Shown here piece by piece: positions 42,707 to 52,831 of a stretch of 64,000 nucleotides of DNA. A program made the position numbers and the translations under genes. The stretch's first letter is position 1, and each line of letters starts with the position of its first letter. The notes under the pieces are model-generated. The model saw only the letters and a list, made by a program, of their open reading frames with translations. It was not told the DNA's origin and ran no database searches. The DNA lies in contig CAKZRP010000020.1 of the NCBI GenBank assembly GCA_937146765.1, positions 62,001-126,000 of the forward strand, read 5' to 3'. Origin of the DNA: an uncultured Paracoccaceae bacterium (lineage in GTDB: Bacteria > Pseudomonadota > Alphaproteobacteria > Rhodobacterales > Rhodobacteraceae).

Positions 42707-43198
42707 ATGGACAGAATGACCCAAGACGCACCGCGCCAAAATGAAGTCGCGCTGGCTTTGCCCGAAGCCTGCGACGCGTCGTTGCGATTCATCGGCGTGA
42801 TCCGAACCCCCTGGGTGGACCGTAGGCAATGTCCACGACAGGGACGGCTGGACGGGCCGGAATGCCGCTTGGTGCTGCAGCCGCTCTGGGAGCCGGCGTT
42901 GCGCGGATTGGAGGATTACGCGCGGATCGAAGTGCTGTACTGGCTGCATCACAGTCGTCGGGATCTGGTCACGCAATCGCCGCGTTCGGACGGTGAGACG
43001 GTGGGAACCTTTTCGCTGCGGTCTCCGGTGCGGCCCAATCCGATTGGAACCTCGCTGGTGGAACTCGTGCGCATCGAGGGAGCCGAAGTGGTGGTGCGCG
43101 GCTTGGACTGTCTGGACGGCACACCGCTTCTGGACATCAAACCGGACCGTTGCGCCTTTTCGCCCAAGGCGCCGCCCAAGCCGGATGCGGAGTCCTGA
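42707..43198 (+). CDS. trmO: tRNA (t6A37) N6-methyltransferase TrmO
   Basis: A 163-residue TsaA/YaeB-family enzyme that methylates N6-threonylcarbamoyladenosine at position 37 of certain tRNAs using S-adenosylmethionine. Motifs: the N-terminal RFIGVIRTPW, the central FSLRSPVRPNPIGTSLVEL and the C-terminal CLDGTPLLDIKPD. Starts at 42707 or, with better ribosome-binding spacing, 42716. Stands alone between divergent tup and convergent decarboxylase genes. Confidence 0.9.
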   Translation: MDRMTQDAPRQNEVALALPEACDASLRFIGVIRTPWVDRRQCPRQGRLDGPECRLVLQPLWEPALRGLEDYARIEVLYWLHHSRRDLVTQSPRSDGETVGTFSLRSPVRPNPIGTSLVELVRIEGAEVVVRGLDCLDGTPLLDIKPDRCAFSPKAPPKPDAES

Positions 43199-43226
43199 TC
43201 GGCCCTTTGCGACCCGCCGCCGCAAT

Positions 43227-43256
43227 AAAAAAGGGGCCGCGCGTGCGACCCCTTTT
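43227..43256. terminator. Bidirectional terminator between trmO and the decarboxylase gene
   Basis: AAAAGGGG (43229-43236) pairs with CCCCTTTT (43249-43256), with extra inner CGC/GCG pairs. A- and T-runs on both sides make it usable from either strand. Confidence 0.8.
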
Positions 43257-43287
43257 GCCGTGATGTCTGCCACAGACGATTGTCGTG

Positions 43288-45573
43288 CTATTCCGCGACA
43301 CAATCGGCGAAGAACTGGATCTCGCCGCTCTCGCTGACCTCCTGCACAAGACCGTGGATGTCGGTCTCGAAGCCTGGGCATTCGCGGGCAAATGCGCGGT
43401 TGAACTGGAGATATTCCACGATCCGCTTGTTGAACACCTCACCCGGAACGAGCAGCGGGATGCCCGGCGGGTAGGGGGTCACGAGGCTGGTGGTCACTCG
43501 GCCCTCAAGGTCGTCGATGCCGACCCGCTCGGTCTTGCGGCGCGCGATATGGGAAAACGCCTCGGTCGGGGTCATCGCCGGATGGTGGTCGCTGAGGTAG
43601 ATCTCGGTGGTCAGGCGCGCCACGTCGTATTTGGCATATAGCGCGTGCACGTGCTGGCAGAGGTCTCGCAGTCCCATCTTCTCGTAGCGCGGCTGTTTCG
43701 CGGCAAACTCCGGCATCACCCGCCACAGAGGCTGGTTCTTGTCGTAGTCGTCCTTGAACTGCTGCAGCGAAGCCAAAAGCGTGTTCCAGCGGCCCTTGGT
43801 GATGCCGATGGTGAACATGATGAAGAAGGAGTAGAGCCCCGTCTTCTCGACCACCACGCCATGCTCGGTCAGATATTTCGACACGATCGAGGCGGGGATA
43901 CCGGTTTCCTCGAAGCGGCCATCGATGTTCAGGCCGGGGGTGATCAGGGTCGCCTTGATCGGGTCCAGCATGTTGAAGCCGCGGGCCATGTCGCCAAAAC
44001 CGTGCCAGGCGTCCTCGCCCGAGGATTCGACGCCCTCGCTGTCGGTCTTCTTCAGTTCCCAGTCTTTTGCGCGGCCGATGCCCTCTTCTTCCAAAGTGTC
44101 CGGCCCCCAGACCTGGAACCACCAGTCATTGCCGAACTCCTCGTCCACCTTGCGCATCGCACGGCGGAAATCGAGCGCCTCCATCAGGCTTTCCTCTACC
44201 AGCGCGGTGCCACCCGGAGGTTCCATCATCGCTGCGGCCACATCGCAGGAGGCGATGATGGAATATTGCGGCGAAGTGGAGGTGTGCATCAGATAGCTCT
44301 CGTTGAAGAGATGCCGGTCGAGCTTGGTGTCCTCGGCATCCTGCACCAGCACGTGGCTGGCCTGGCTGATGCCGGCGAGGAGCTTGTGCACCGATTGCGT
44401 TGCGTAGGTCACCGATTTCTTGGTGCGGGCGCGCTTGCGGCCCATGGCGTGATAGCTGCCATAGAAGGGGTGGAAGGCGGCATGCGGCAGCCATGCTTCA
44501 TCAAAGTGCAGGTTCTCCACCCAGCCATCGAGCGCTTCCTTGATGACTTCGGTGTTGTAGAGCACCCCGTCATAGGTGGATTGGGTCACCGTCATGATCC
44601 GCGGCTGCACCTTGTCGATGTCGTAATCGGCCAGCAGCGGGTTTTCCCGCATCTTGGCCTTGATCGCCTCAGGTTCGAATTCCGACCGCTGGATCGGGCC
44701 GATGATGCCCCAATGGTTGCGGGTCGGCTTCAGAAAGACCGGGATCGCGCCGCACATGATGATCGAGTGCAGGATCGACTTGTGACAGTTGCGGTCCACC
44801 ACAACCACGTCGCCGGGGGCAACCGTGTGGTGCCAGACCATCTTGTTCGAGGTGGAGGTGCCGTTGGTCACAAAGAAGCAGTGATCGGCGTTGAAAATCC
44901 GCGCGGCGTTCTTTTCCGACTCGCCTATGGCACCGTTGTGATCCAGAAGCTGGCCCAGCTCCTCCACCGCGTTGCAGACGTCGGCGCGCAGCATGTTCTC
45001 GCCGTAGAACTGGTGATACATCTGCCCGATGGGGGATTTGAGGAAGGCGACGCCGCCCGAATGCCCCGGGCAGTGCCACGAATAGGATCCATCCTCGGCA
45101 TAGTCCAACAACGCCTTGAAGAAGGGTGGCTGGATATATTCGATATAGCTCTTGGCCTCGCGGATGATGTGGCGCGCCACAAATTCCGGCGTGTCCTCGA
45201 ACATGTGGATGAAGCCGTGCAGCTCCTTCAGGATGTCGTTGGGCAGGTGGCGCGAGGTCTTGGTCTCGCCGTGCAGGAAGATCGGCACATCGGCGTTCTT
45301 CCAGCGCACTTCCTCGATGAAGCTGCGCAGGTTGAGGACCGCCGGGTCAAGGTCAGGCCCGGGCGAGAACTCCTCGTCGTCGATCGAGAGCACAAAGGCG
45401 GAGGCCCGGCTCTGCTGCTGGGCGAATTGGCTGAGATCGCCGTAGGAGGTTACGCCCAGAACCTCGAATCCTTCGCGTTCTATGGCATCGGCCAGAGCGC
45501 GGATCCCGAGCCCGGAGGTATTCTCGGAACGAAAATCTTCGTCAATGATGACAATGGGAAAGCGGAATTTCAT
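43288..45573 (-). CDS. Orn/Lys/Arg decarboxylase family protein
   Basis: A 761-residue PLP-dependent decarboxylase of the fold III-independent, AdiA/LdcI/SpeF type: an N-terminal receiver-like wing domain (1-120; PIVIIDEDFRSENTSGLGIRALADAIE), the PLP core with SWHCPGHSGGVAFLKSPIG, FFVTNGTSTSNK and HFDEAWLPHAAFHPFYG, and the PLP lysine in ATQSVHKLLAGISQAS; then the C-terminal domain. Whether lysine, arginine or ornithine is the substrate cannot be read from sequence. Products would be polyamines or their precursors. The start at 45573 follows GGAGAGACCT; an in-frame ATG about 100 bases further up lacks such a site. Confidence 0.9.
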   Translation of the reverse strand: MKFRFPIVIIDEDFRSENTSGLGIRALADAIEREGFEVLGVTSYGDLSQFAQQQSRASAFVLSIDDEEFSPGPDLDPAVLNLRSFIEEVRWKNADVPIFLHGETKTSRHLPNDILKELHGFIHMFEDTPEFVARHIIREAKSYIEYIQPPFFKALLDYAEDGSYSWHCPGHSGGVAFLKSPIGQMYHQFYGENMLRADVCNAVEELGQLLDHNGAIGESEKNAARIFNADHCFFVTNGTSTSNKMVWHHTVAPGDVVVVDRNCHKSILHSIIMCGAIPVFLKPTRNHWGIIGPIQRSEFEPEAIKAKMRENPLLADYDIDKVQPRIMTVTQSTYDGVLYNTEVIKEALDGWVENLHFDEAWLPHAAFHPFYGSYHAMGRKRARTKKSVTYATQSVHKLLAGISQASHVLVQDAEDTKLDRHLFNESYLMHTSTSPQYSIIASCDVAAAMMEPPGGTALVEESLMEALDFRRAMRKVDEEFGNDWWFQVWGPDTLEEEGIGRAKDWELKKTDSEGVESSGEDAWHGFGDMARGFNMLDPIKATLITPGLNIDGRFEETGIPASIVSKYLTEHGVVVEKTGLYSFFIMFTIGITKGRWNTLLASLQQFKDDYDKNQPLWRVMPEFAAKQPRYEKMGLRDLCQHVHALYAKYDVARLTTEIYLSDHHPAMTPTEAFSHIARRKTERVGIDDLEGRVTTSLVTPYPPGIPLLVPGEVFNKRIVEYLQFNRAFARECPGFETDIHGLVQEVSESGEIQFFADCVAE

Positions 45574-45789
45574 AGGTCTCTCCTCGCGGCAAGCAGACGG
45601 GTCTTGGGTCTTGCCTTGGCTTTCCCGGACCCTAAAGCTTGCGGCGACGCAGCGCCACCGGAGATTGTCCATGTCAGGGCACCGGCCCCGTGGATGCGCG
45701 CTGCTCCGCCACCAAGACGGCTCGCCATATGTGACCCCACGCCCCAGGACTGGGTTCAGTCCCCTCTGCCGGAAAGGGCGGAGCCAGAC
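45574..45789 (-). other. Upstream region of the decarboxylase gene
   Basis: About 216 bases of non-coding, GC-rich sequence between the decarboxylase start and the terminator of tRNA-Pro. Apart from the decarboxylase ribosome-binding site I see no recognised promoter, riboswitch or short gene. Confidence 0.4.
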
Positions 45790-45817
45790 AAAACAAAAGG
45801 CGCCCAAAGGGCGCCTT
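45790..45817 (-). terminator. Terminator downstream of tRNA-Pro
   Basis: Perfect 9-bp stem AAGGCGCCC (45797-45805) with GGGCGCCTT (45809-45817), loop AAA; A-rich bases at 45790-45798 give a T-run on the minus strand just past the tRNA 3' end. Confidence 0.85.
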
Positions 45818-45824
45818 GTTTTAT

Positions 45825-45901
45825 TGGTCGGAGCGAGAGGATTCGAACCTCCGGCCCCTGCCTCCCGAAGACAGTGCTCTACCAGGCTGAGCTACGCTCC
45901 G
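45825..45901 (-). tRNA. tRNA-Pro (anticodon CGG)
   Basis: 77 bases including an encoded CCA. Acceptor arms CGGAGCG and CGCTCCG pair fully; discriminator A precedes CCA at 45827-45825. The D-arm TAGCTCAGCCTGGTAGAGC, anticodon arm CTGTC-TTCGGGA-GGCAG (anticodon CGG, reads CCG proline) and T-arm GGTTCGAATCC are standard. Confidence 0.96.
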
Positions 45902-45945
45902 ACCGTGGCGCGTGAAGTAGCGCCAGCCTGAGGGATATGCAAGCC

Positions 45946-46902
45946 CTATTCGTCACGATTCTCGCCGGAGTTCCGTTTTAGCAGGAAGGAGACATTGAGA
46001 CCGCCGCCAATCGCGGCCCGGCTGCGGGTCTGCAGCACCGGCGTATTGGAGGAACGGCCACCGCGTGCCTCGCGCAGGACGATGAAGACGCCGCTGCCAA
46101 TGATGATCCCGGCCCCCACAAGCGTCAGCACGTCCACGTCCTCGTTGAACAGCATCGCCCCATAGAGCGTGGCCCAGATCATCTGCGAATACTGCATTGG
46201 GGCCACGATGGCGGCCTCGCCGATGGTATAGGCATTGACCAGGAGCAGGGTGCCACAGAAACCGAAGATCGCGATCACCGCGAGGCCGCCCAGTTCCGGA
46301 CCGGTCATGGGCACATAGACGAAGGGAAGGGTGAGCCCCATCACCACCACCGTGGTGAGCATCGGATAGAGCATCAGGACCACGCGACGTTCCACATTGC
46401 TCAGCTTGCGAAGAATCACCGACTGGAAGGAATTGCCGAAGGCGGCCAGCAGGGCAGCGGCATGGCCGAGGCCAAGTTCGGTCTCGCCGGGGCGCAGCAC
46501 GATCAGCACCCCGATGAAGCCGACCACGACGGCCGCAAGCCGGGGCAGGCCGACCTTTTCGCCGAGGATCGGGATCGACAGCAGGGTAATCAGCAGCGGG
46601 GTGGCGAACAGGAGCGCATAGGTCTGCGCCAGGGGCAGCACCGAGAAGGCATAGAAACAGCTGGCCGGGATGATCGACATCGACAGCGCGCGCAGGGCGT
46701 TCCAACCGGGATGCACCGCGCGCAGATTGCCCGGGGTGGCGTCGCGCACCATCAGGAGGGTCAGCAGAGGGAAGCTCAACAGACTTGAAAAGAACACGAT
46801 CTGAAAAGCGGAGATATGGGCGCTGACATATTTCACGATCACATCGTGGGTGGAAAAAATTCCATAGGCCAGCAGGGCCAGAAGGGCTGCTTTGATATTC
46901 AT
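45946..46902 (-). CDS. DMT superfamily transporter (EamA family)
   Basis: A 318-residue inner membrane protein with ten helices in two EamA repeats (first about 3-135, with FSTHDVIVKYVSA and IPILGEKVGLPRLAAVVVGFIGVLIVL; second about 145-280, with SQMIWATLYGAMLFNEDVDVLTLVGAGIIIGS). The C-terminal tail is basic and soluble. Family members export or import small metabolites; the substrate is not apparent. Single gene between tRNA-Pro and leuB. Confidence 0.88.
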   Translation of the reverse strand: MNIKAALLALLAYGIFSTHDVIVKYVSAHISAFQIVFFSSLLSFPLLTLLMVRDATPGNLRAVHPGWNALRALSMSIIPASCFYAFSVLPLAQTYALLFATPLLITLLSIPILGEKVGLPRLAAVVVGFIGVLIVLRPGETELGLGHAAALLAAFGNSFQSVILRKLSNVERRVVLMLYPMLTTVVVMGLTLPFVYVPMTGPELGGLAVIAIFGFCGTLLLVNAYTIGEAAIVAPMQYSQMIWATLYGAMLFNEDVDVLTLVGAGIIIGSGVFIVLREARGGRSSNTPVLQTRSRAAIGGGLNVSFLLKRNSGENRDE

Positions 46903-47032
46903 GAAATCACCGGAGTGGCTGAAAAGGGGGCGCCTGCGCTCCCATACCTATAGCGCTAACTCCGCCGGGGGGCGTCTTGCAAGGGGCGAATGTCCGTAGC
47001 CCGCCAACTGCTTCTGAGTTACCAAAATGCAA

Positions 47033-47056
47033 CAGGCCGGGGGTGAGCCCGGCCTG
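47033..47056 (-). terminator. Terminator of leuB
   Basis: Perfect 9-bp stem CAGGCCGGG (47033-47041) with CCCGGCCTG (47048-47056), just past the leuB stop; the following minus-strand sequence TTGCATTTTGG is T-rich but not a clean run. Confidence 0.7.
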
Positions 47057-47078
47057 AAACGGAAGAACTGGAGCAGGA

Positions 47079-48182
47079 TCAGAGGCTGGCGTCCAGCGCT
47101 GCCACGATCGCGTCGCCCATCTCGGACGTGGAGACCGGTGTCACGCCTTCTTCGCCGAGGAGGTCGGCAGTGCGGACGCCATCGGCGAGCACTTGCTCAA
47201 CGGCTTTCTCCAGACGGTCCGCCTCGGTGCCGAGGTCAAAGCTGTAGCGCAGCGCCATGGCAAAGGAGAGGATGCAGGCGATCGGGTTTGCCTTGCCTTG
47301 GCCGGCGATATCCGGGGCGGAGCCGTGCACCGGCTCGTAAAGCGCCTTGGGACGGCCGTTCTCCATCGGTGCACCGAGCGACGCAGAAGGCAGCATCCCC
47401 AGGGAGCCGGTCAGCATCGCGGCGGCATCGGACAGAAGGTCGCCAAACAGGTTGTCGGTCACGATGACGTCGAACTGCTTGGGCCAGCGGCAGAGCTGCA
47501 TCGCGCCTGCATCAGCATACATGTGGCTGAGGGCGACCTCGGGGTAGTCCTTACCCACCTCGGTCACCACTTCGCGCCACAGGATGCCCGACTCCATCAC
47601 GTTGGCTTTTTCCATCGAGCAGAGTTTTTTGCCCCGACGCATCGCCAGCTCAAACGCGGAGCGGGCCACCCGGTCGATTTCCGACTCGGTGTAGCGCTGG
47701 GTGTTGATGCCCACACGCTCGTTGCCTTCCTCGAAGATGCCGCGCGGCTCGCCGAAGTAGATGCCGGAGGTCAGCTCGCGCACGATCATGATGTCGAGGC
47801 CGGCCACGACGTCTTTTTTCAGCGAGGAGAAATCCGCCAGCGCGTCAAAGCACTGCGCCGGACGCAGGTTGGAATAGAGATCCATTTCCTTGCGCAGACG
47901 CAGCAGGCCGCGCTCCGGTTTCACCGAGAAGTCGAGGACGTCGTATTTCGGGCCACCCACGGCGCCGAGCAGCACGGCGTCCACCGCCTGTGCTTTGGCC
48001 ATGGTGTCGTCATGCAGGGGCGTGCCATGGGCGTCATACGCCGCGCCACCGACAAGGTCTTCGCTCACATCGAACTGAATGTCGCGCTTGTCGCCATACC
48101 AGGTGATGATCTTCTTGACCTCGGCCATGACCTCGGGGCCGATGCCGTCGCCCGGCAGGATCAGAATCGATGGATTGGACAT
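47079..48182 (-). CDS. leuB: 3-isopropylmalate dehydrogenase
   Basis: A 367-residue enzyme of leucine synthesis that oxidises and decarboxylates 3-isopropylmalate with NAD. Motifs: [11 protein letters not shown] at the N-terminus, [18 protein letters not shown], the Y-T-x-x-E-I-x-R block and the metal/NAD segment [37 protein letters not shown] (with the [12 protein letters not shown] and [15 protein letters not shown] motifs after it). The start at 48182 is the one that gives standard length. It is set apart from leuC-leuD by two unrelated genes. Confidence 0.96.
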   Translation of the reverse strand: MSNPSILILPGDGIGPEVMAEVKKIITWYGDKRDIQFDVSEDLVGGAAYDAHGTPLHDDTMAKAQAVDAVLLGAVGGPKYDVLDFSVKPERGLLRLRKEMDLYSNLRPAQCFDALADFSSLKKDVVAGLDIMIVRELTSGIYFGEPRGIFEEGNERVGINTQRYTESEIDRVARSAFELAMRRGKKLCSMEKANVMESGILWREVVTEVGKDYPEVALSHMYADAGAMQLCRWPKQFDVIVTDNLFGDLLSDAAAMLTGSLGMLPSASLGAPMENGRPKALYEPVHGSAPDIAGQGKANPIACILSFAMALRYSFDLGTEADRLEKAVEQVLADGVRTADLLGEEGVTPVSTSEMGDAIVAALDASL

Positions 48183-48277
48183 CTCGAAAACTCCTTTGAC
48201 GTGTTGGCAAAGGGGGTAGCGGGCGGCTGTCGCGGGGTCAATGAATCTCGCGCAATAATCCTGCTTTTTAAGGGGGC

Positions 48278-49285
48278 TCAGAGGCGGATATCGATCCAGA
48301 CAAGCCCATGACGACTGGCTTTCGTGCGCAGGATGCCGCTGGCGGTGATCTCGACCCCGACCGAGGGCAGGATATAGTCGACCCGCATAGGGCCGGTGCG
48401 CTCCCACAGGGCAGTGTGACTGTGGCCCTCGCTGTCCATCGGCGCTACCTCCTGCAAGCGGGGATCCTTCAGCAGACGCAAGAGCGCGTCCTTGTGCCCC
48501 TCGCCGCGTTCGGGGTCATTATTGGCGTCCCCGAGAAGCACAAAGGGAGGTTGCGGAACCGGGCCGAGGCGACCGTCCAGAAGATGCAGCCAGAGCAGGA
48601 TTTCGTCGGCATTGCGGCGGCCGTTTCGATCTTCCGGCCCGTCAAACACCGGCGGTGCCGCATGAAAGGTCAGGATCGGGAGCAACCGGCCATCCGGCAG
48701 GCGCAGCGGCACCAGCCAATGATTGACCGAAGATAGCGGCTGAAGGGCGGCGGTCTGGGGATCGGGGAAGGCGCTGCCGTCCGGGTGGGTCGGCATCCTG
48801 TGCTCCGGCAATGTGTGCCAGAGCAGGGCGGTCAGATCGCGCAGGTGCGTCTTTTCGATGGGCAGGCGCGACAGGAGCGCCATGCCTCCCTGACCACTGA
48901 ACCTTCCCCAACCCCAGGCGTCCTCCGGCTCGCCCAGACGTCCATCACCATCGAGGTCCCGGCCGGAGGCGATCCCCGCGTTGGGTCGTGCGGTGAAGGT
49001 ATGGGCATAGTCGAGGCCCGACTTGGACAGGCGTGCTTGCAGGGCCTGAAGGGCCTTGCGGTCAAAGTCCCAGTCGATGCCCTGCAGGACCAGAACGTCG
49101 GCCTCAGCGGCGAGGATGGTCTCGACCACAGCCGACACCTGCGGATCGTCGCGGGTCAGGTCGCGCAACAGCAGGCCCGGCCCCTTGCGAGACAGTTCGG
49201 TGTTGAAGGTGGCCAGGCGCAGCGTGTCGGCGCAGGCGGTGGAGCTCCAGAGGCAGAACAGCAGGAGCGCCGCCGCCGCCCTCAT
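48278..49285 (-). CDS. Exported endonuclease/exonuclease/phosphatase-family protein
   Basis: A 335-residue protein with a signal peptide (about 1-19, STACA) and the EEP (DNase I/sphingomyelinase) fold: [12 protein letters not shown] near the start (metal-binding N), [12 protein letters not shown] (in place of the usual Q-E-I/V; the catalytic Glu seems replaced), [24 protein letters not shown] and the final [12 protein letters not shown] with H. Probably periplasmic; substrate unknown. Its ATG overlaps the stop of the upstream membrane protein gene. Confidence 0.8.
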   Translation of the reverse strand: MRAAAALLLFCLWSSTACADTLRLATFNTELSRKGPGLLLRDLTRDDPQVSAVVETILAAEADVLVLQGIDWDFDRKALQALQARLSKSGLDYAHTFTARPNAGIASGRDLDGDGRLGEPEDAWGWGRFSGQGGMALLSRLPIEKTHLRDLTALLWHTLPEHRMPTHPDGSAFPDPQTAALQPLSSVNHWLVPLRLPDGRLLPILTFHAAPPVFDGPEDRNGRRNADEILLWLHLLDGRLGPVPQPPFVLLGDANNDPERGEGHKDALLRLLKDPRLQEVAPMDSEGHSHTALWERTGPMRVDYILPSVGVEITASGILRTKASRHGLVWIDIRL

Positions 49286-50112
49286 ACGGTCTGCAGGTTC
49301 TGATCGGCGAGGAAGCTGCGGCGTTTCTGCTCGATCAGATCGGCGACGCGCAGACGGGCCAGACCCCGGATGATCATGCTGGCAGGAACCATGGCCCAGC
49401 CGGTCACGCACCAGATCAGGAGCTGCGGATTGGAGAGCAGCATCGGGTCGAAGATGCTTGCCGGCATGTGGACCAGCGCCGGAAGCAGGAAGGGCAGCAA
49501 CAGACCGGCGAGGATATGCAGCTTGGCGTCCCGTTGCAGCCGCGCCACCACGTCAAGGCCGGTGGTCGGATCAAACAGGGGCATGTTGACCCAGACATTG
49601 AATGCACCATTGCTGAAGGGCCAGTTGCGGAGCCGGATCACGCAGGCAAACCAGACTACCGAGGCCAGCGACAGCCCATAGGCCAGTGCGGCGGCGGCCC
49701 GGATCAGGTCCACCGTCTGCTGCGGCATCTCGGGTGGCATCATCCTCCGCACCAGATGGACTGGCGTGTAGGCGAAATCCAGCAACGCCCCTGCAGCATG
49801 GCCGAACCGATCGACAAGGGCGGTCAACCCGGTGGCGGCAAAGGGATGCGACACCAGAAGGCTCAGCAACAGCATGGCGAGGGAGGTGAAGACAAACCGG
49901 CCCCGGTTCAGGGGCGGCGCGTCACGAAATTCGAGGACACTAGGGACCGGGGCGCAGTATTCCGCAAAAACGAAGAGCCCCGCCAAGAGCGCCGTGAAGG
50001 CAATGATCTCGGGCGATTGCGTGGCTGCCGCCGGCAGCACCATCGAGGGCAGAGCCACCAGAAGCGCCACCAAAACCCCGCGAATTGCCGCGCTCGTCAT
50101 GCGTGCAAGCAC
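49282..50112 (-). CDS. Membrane protein of unknown function
   Basis: A 276-residue protein with about five to six hydrophobic helices (roughly 10-30, 35-52, 73-92, 138-162, 203-222, 235-252). I do not recognise a family. A second ATG at 50100 is also possible as start. It overlaps the EEP-type gene by four bases, so both are one transcription unit, placed between leuD and leuB. Confidence 0.65.
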   Translation of the reverse strand: MLARMTSAAIRGVLVALLVALPSMVLPAAATQSPEIIAFTALLAGLFVFAEYCAPVPSVLEFRDAPPLNRGRFVFTSLAMLLLSLLVSHPFAATGLTALVDRFGHAAGALLDFAYTPVHLVRRMMPPEMPQQTVDLIRAAAALAYGLSLASVVWFACVIRLRNWPFSNGAFNVWVNMPLFDPTTGLDVVARLQRDAKLHILAGLLLPFLLPALVHMPASIFDPMLLSNPQLLIWCVTGWAMVPASMIIRGLARLRVADLIEQKRRSFLADQNLQTV

Positions 50113-50495
50113 TCGTTGTTCCCTTCACCAGCGGGTCTTCCGGTTTTTTGATGGAATGACCCGTCATGACGCGCGCCGGAATCGCCGGAGCGCACTGCCT
50201 CATTTTTGCCCCAATCCTGCCCGTCGTCGGCGGCATTCTCAAGCTTTCGGTTAAGGAAATGGTTCAAATTTAAGGGGTCTGCGGTCGAGTGGTGCGGTGA
50301 TGCATCAATCTTCGAGCCCAAAAACATCGGCTTAGCGGGGCCATGGCGCAATGGGCGTGGCGTCGCGCATATGCCTCCTTGGGTGCGCCGGGATTAGGCA
50401 ATTGGGCAAAATTGTGCCGGGAGTAGTCTGGGCGCATGTAAAAAGGCCGCCCCTAGTGGAACGGCCTCTTGTCGAATTCCTGAAACTGTCTGGCG
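50113..50495. other. Intergenic region between leuD and the membrane protein gene
   Basis: 383 bases. It holds the leuD terminator (50439-50467) and, on the other side, must carry the promoter of the membrane protein gene. Otherwise I see no gene, RNA or clear operator; a short CCGTCATGACG near-palindrome lies at about 50160-50170. Confidence 0.5.
50439..50467 (-). terminator. Terminator of leuD
   Basis: Stem AGGCCG (50444-50449) with CGGCCT (50462-50467), with an A-run at 50440-50444 that gives T's on the minus strand. Confidence 0.65.
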
Positions 50496-51101
50496 TCAGA
50501 CCCAGGGGCGTGCCTGCGCGGCCTGTGTTTCGAAGGCGGCGATCGAGTCGGATTTCTCAAGCGTCAGGCCAATGTCGTCGAGACCGTTCAGCAGGCAATG
50601 CTTGCGGAAGGCATCGACCTCGAACTTGACGACTTCTCCATCGGAGGTGGTGATTTCCTGCGCTTCCAGATCCACGGTCATCCGGGCGTTTTCGCCTTTT
50701 TCCGCGTCTGCCATCAGCAGGTCCACCTGCTCTTGCGGCAGGACGATCGGCAGCATGCCGTTCTTGAAGCAGTTGTTGAAGAAGATGTCGGCAAAGGAGG
50801 TGGAGACCACAACCTTGATGCCGAAATCCGCCAGCGCCCAGGGGGCATGTTCGCGCGAGGAGCCACAGCCGAAGTTGTCGCCCGCCACAAGGATCGAGGT
50901 CTCGCGGTACTGCGGCTTGTTCAGCACGAAATCTGCGACTTCGTTGCCCTGACGGTCATAGCGCATCTCGTCAAAGGCGTGCACGCCAAGGCCGGAGCGT
51001 TTGATGGTCTTCAGGAACTGCTTGGGGATGATCATATCGGTGTCGATATTCACAAGCGGCATCGGCGCCGCGATCCCGGTGAAGGTTTCAAACTTGTTCA
51101 T
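50496..51101 (-). CDS. leuD: 3-isopropylmalate dehydratase small subunit
   Basis: A 201-residue subunit that pairs with LeuC to convert 2- to 3-isopropylmalate. Hallmarks are [14 protein letters not shown] near the start and the [17 protein letters not shown] loop in the middle. Twelve bases separate it from leuC. Confidence 0.96.
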   Translation of the reverse strand: MNKFETFTGIAAPMPLVNIDTDMIIPKQFLKTIKRSGLGVHAFDEMRYDRQGNEVADFVLNKPQYRETSILVAGDNFGCGSSREHAPWALADFGIKVVVSTSFADIFFNNCFKNGMLPIVLPQEQVDLLMADAEKGENARMTVDLEAQEITTSDGEVVKFEVDAFRKHCLLNGLDDIGLTLEKSDSIAAFETQAAQARPWV

Positions 51102-51113
51102 GGGTCTCTTCCT

Positions 51114-52517
51114 TCAGAGCTCGCGGACGTCGGTCAGCTTGCCGGTGAGTGCGGCAGCGGCGGCCATGGCAGGGGACACGAGGTGGGTGCGGCCCTTGAA
51201 GCCCTGACGGCCCTCGAAGTTGCGGTTGGAGGTGGAAGCGCAGCGCTCGCCTTCGGAGAGCTGGTCGGGGTTCATGGCGAGGCACATGGAGCAGCCTGCA
51301 AGGCGCCATTCAAACCCGGCTTCCTTGAAGATATCCGCCAGACCTTCTTCCTCGGCCTGAGCGCGCACAAGGCCGGAGCCCGGCACCACCATGGCGCGCA
51401 TCCCGTCCTTGACCTTCTTGCCCTTCAGGATCTCCGCGGCGGCGCGCAGATCCTCGATCCGGCCATTGGTGCAGGAGCCGATGAACACGGTGTCGATCTC
51501 GATATCCGTCAGCTTCATGCCGGGGGTCAGGCCCATGTAGTCGAGCGAGCGGCGGGCGGCTTCGATCTTGCCACCGGTGAAGTCTTCGGGCGCGGGAACG
51601 GTTGCGGTGATCGGCAGCGCGTCCTCGGGGCTGGTGCCCCAGGTCACGGTCGGCGCGATTTCTTCGCCGCGGATGGTCAGGACCTTGTCCCAATGGGCAT
51701 CGTCGTCGGAATAGAGGGTCTTCCACCAGTTCACGGCAGCTTCCCACTGCGCGCCTTTCGGGGCGTGCGGGCGGCCCTTCACGTAAGCAAAGGTGGTCTC
51801 GTCCGGCGCGATGAGGCCGGCGCGGGCGCCGCCTTCGATGGCCATGTTGCAGATGGTCATCCGGCCTTCCATCGACAGGTTGCGGATCGCTTCACCACAA
51901 TATTCGATGACATAGCCGGTGCCGCCGCCGGTGCCGGTCTCGCCGATGATGGTCAGAACAATGTCCTTGGCGGTGACGCCGGGGGAAAGCTGGCCGGTGA
52001 TCTCGACCTTCATGTTCTTGGATTTCTTCTGGATCAGCGTCTGGGTGGCGAGCACATGCTCCACCTCAGAGGTGCCGATTCCATGCGCCAGCGAGCCGAA
52101 GGCGCCGTGGGTGGCGGTGTGGCTGTCGCCGCAGACCACGGTCATGCCGGGCAGGGTCCAGCCTTGTTCGGGGCCGACGATATGCACGATGCCCTGGCGG
52201 ATGTCGGTCACCGGATAGTAGTGGATGCCGAATTCCTTGGCATTGGTGTCGAGCGCGGCCACCTGAATGCGGCTCTCCTCGGGCATCTGGTCCGGGTTCT
52301 CGCGACCTGCGGTGGTCGGCACGTTGTGGTCCGGAACCGCGATGGTCTTCTCCGGCGCGTGCACCTTGCGGCCCGCCATGCGCAGACCCTCAAAGGCCTG
52401 CGGGCTGGTCACTTCATGGACCAGGTGACGGTCGATATAAAGCAGGCAGGTGCCGTCTTCGGCCTCATGCGCGACATGCGCATCCCAGATCTTGTCATAG
52501 AGTGTTTTGGGGGACAT
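51114..52517 (-). CDS. leuC: 3-isopropylmalate dehydratase large subunit
   Basis: A 467-residue aconitase-family enzyme with an iron-sulfur cluster. The cluster cysteines lie in [13 protein letters not shown] (one) and [11 protein letters not shown] (the C-x-x-C pair); [22 protein letters not shown] and the terminal [10 protein letters not shown] motif bind substrate. The start at 52517 follows GGGAGAGGACCG. First gene of leuCD. Confidence 0.97.
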   Translation of the reverse strand: MSPKTLYDKIWDAHVAHEAEDGTCLLYIDRHLVHEVTSPQAFEGLRMAGRKVHAPEKTIAVPDHNVPTTAGRENPDQMPEESRIQVAALDTNAKEFGIHYYPVTDIRQGIVHIVGPEQGWTLPGMTVVCGDSHTATHGAFGSLAHGIGTSEVEHVLATQTLIQKKSKNMKVEITGQLSPGVTAKDIVLTIIGETGTGGGTGYVIEYCGEAIRNLSMEGRMTICNMAIEGGARAGLIAPDETTFAYVKGRPHAPKGAQWEAAVNWWKTLYSDDDAHWDKVLTIRGEEIAPTVTWGTSPEDALPITATVPAPEDFTGGKIEAARRSLDYMGLTPGMKLTDIEIDTVFIGSCTNGRIEDLRAAAEILKGKKVKDGMRAMVVPGSGLVRAQAEEEGLADIFKEAGFEWRLAGCSMCLAMNPDQLSEGERCASTSNRNFEGRQGFKGRTHLVSPAMAAAAALTGKLTDVREL

Positions 52518-52831
52518 CGGTCCTCTCCCGTATTTTGGGGGTATAAGCTGGCGTAGGTCGTCTGGCTGCAGGCCTTATAGGCGTGCAAGAACCGTGCGGG
52601 CAGCACCAAAGAACCTCTCGCGCAACCGCGCGCGGTCCTGAAGGGCAATCGTCTGGGCCAATACGTGAGTCATGTCTCGTGGAATATATCCGCGCCGCCC
52701 GACAATCAAGATTCGTTCGCAGGGCCCGAAGCAGACGAGCGTTCCTTGCGTATGTGGCCCGGTTGGCGGGGCCTGATGGGTTGATCGCGGCGGCCCGCAC
52801 CGTCAGACTGGTGCCAGAGGGAGGCCGAAAC
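52518..52831. other. Divergent region between leuC and the MscS-type gene
   Basis: 314 bases without a convincing gene. It must hold promoters for both directions. I looked for a leucine-rich leader peptide in front of leuC and found none. No EcfG promoter is present. Confidence 0.5.

Noticed and set aside
45574-45790. Extended N-terminus or small gene before the decarboxylase
   Set aside because: The upstream in-frame ATG has no ribosome-binding site and the added residues do not resemble the decarboxylase wing domain, which begins directly at MKFRFPIVI.
52518-52640. Attenuator leader peptide in front of leuC
   Set aside because: No short frame with a run of leucine codons was found, and no terminator hairpin before leuC.
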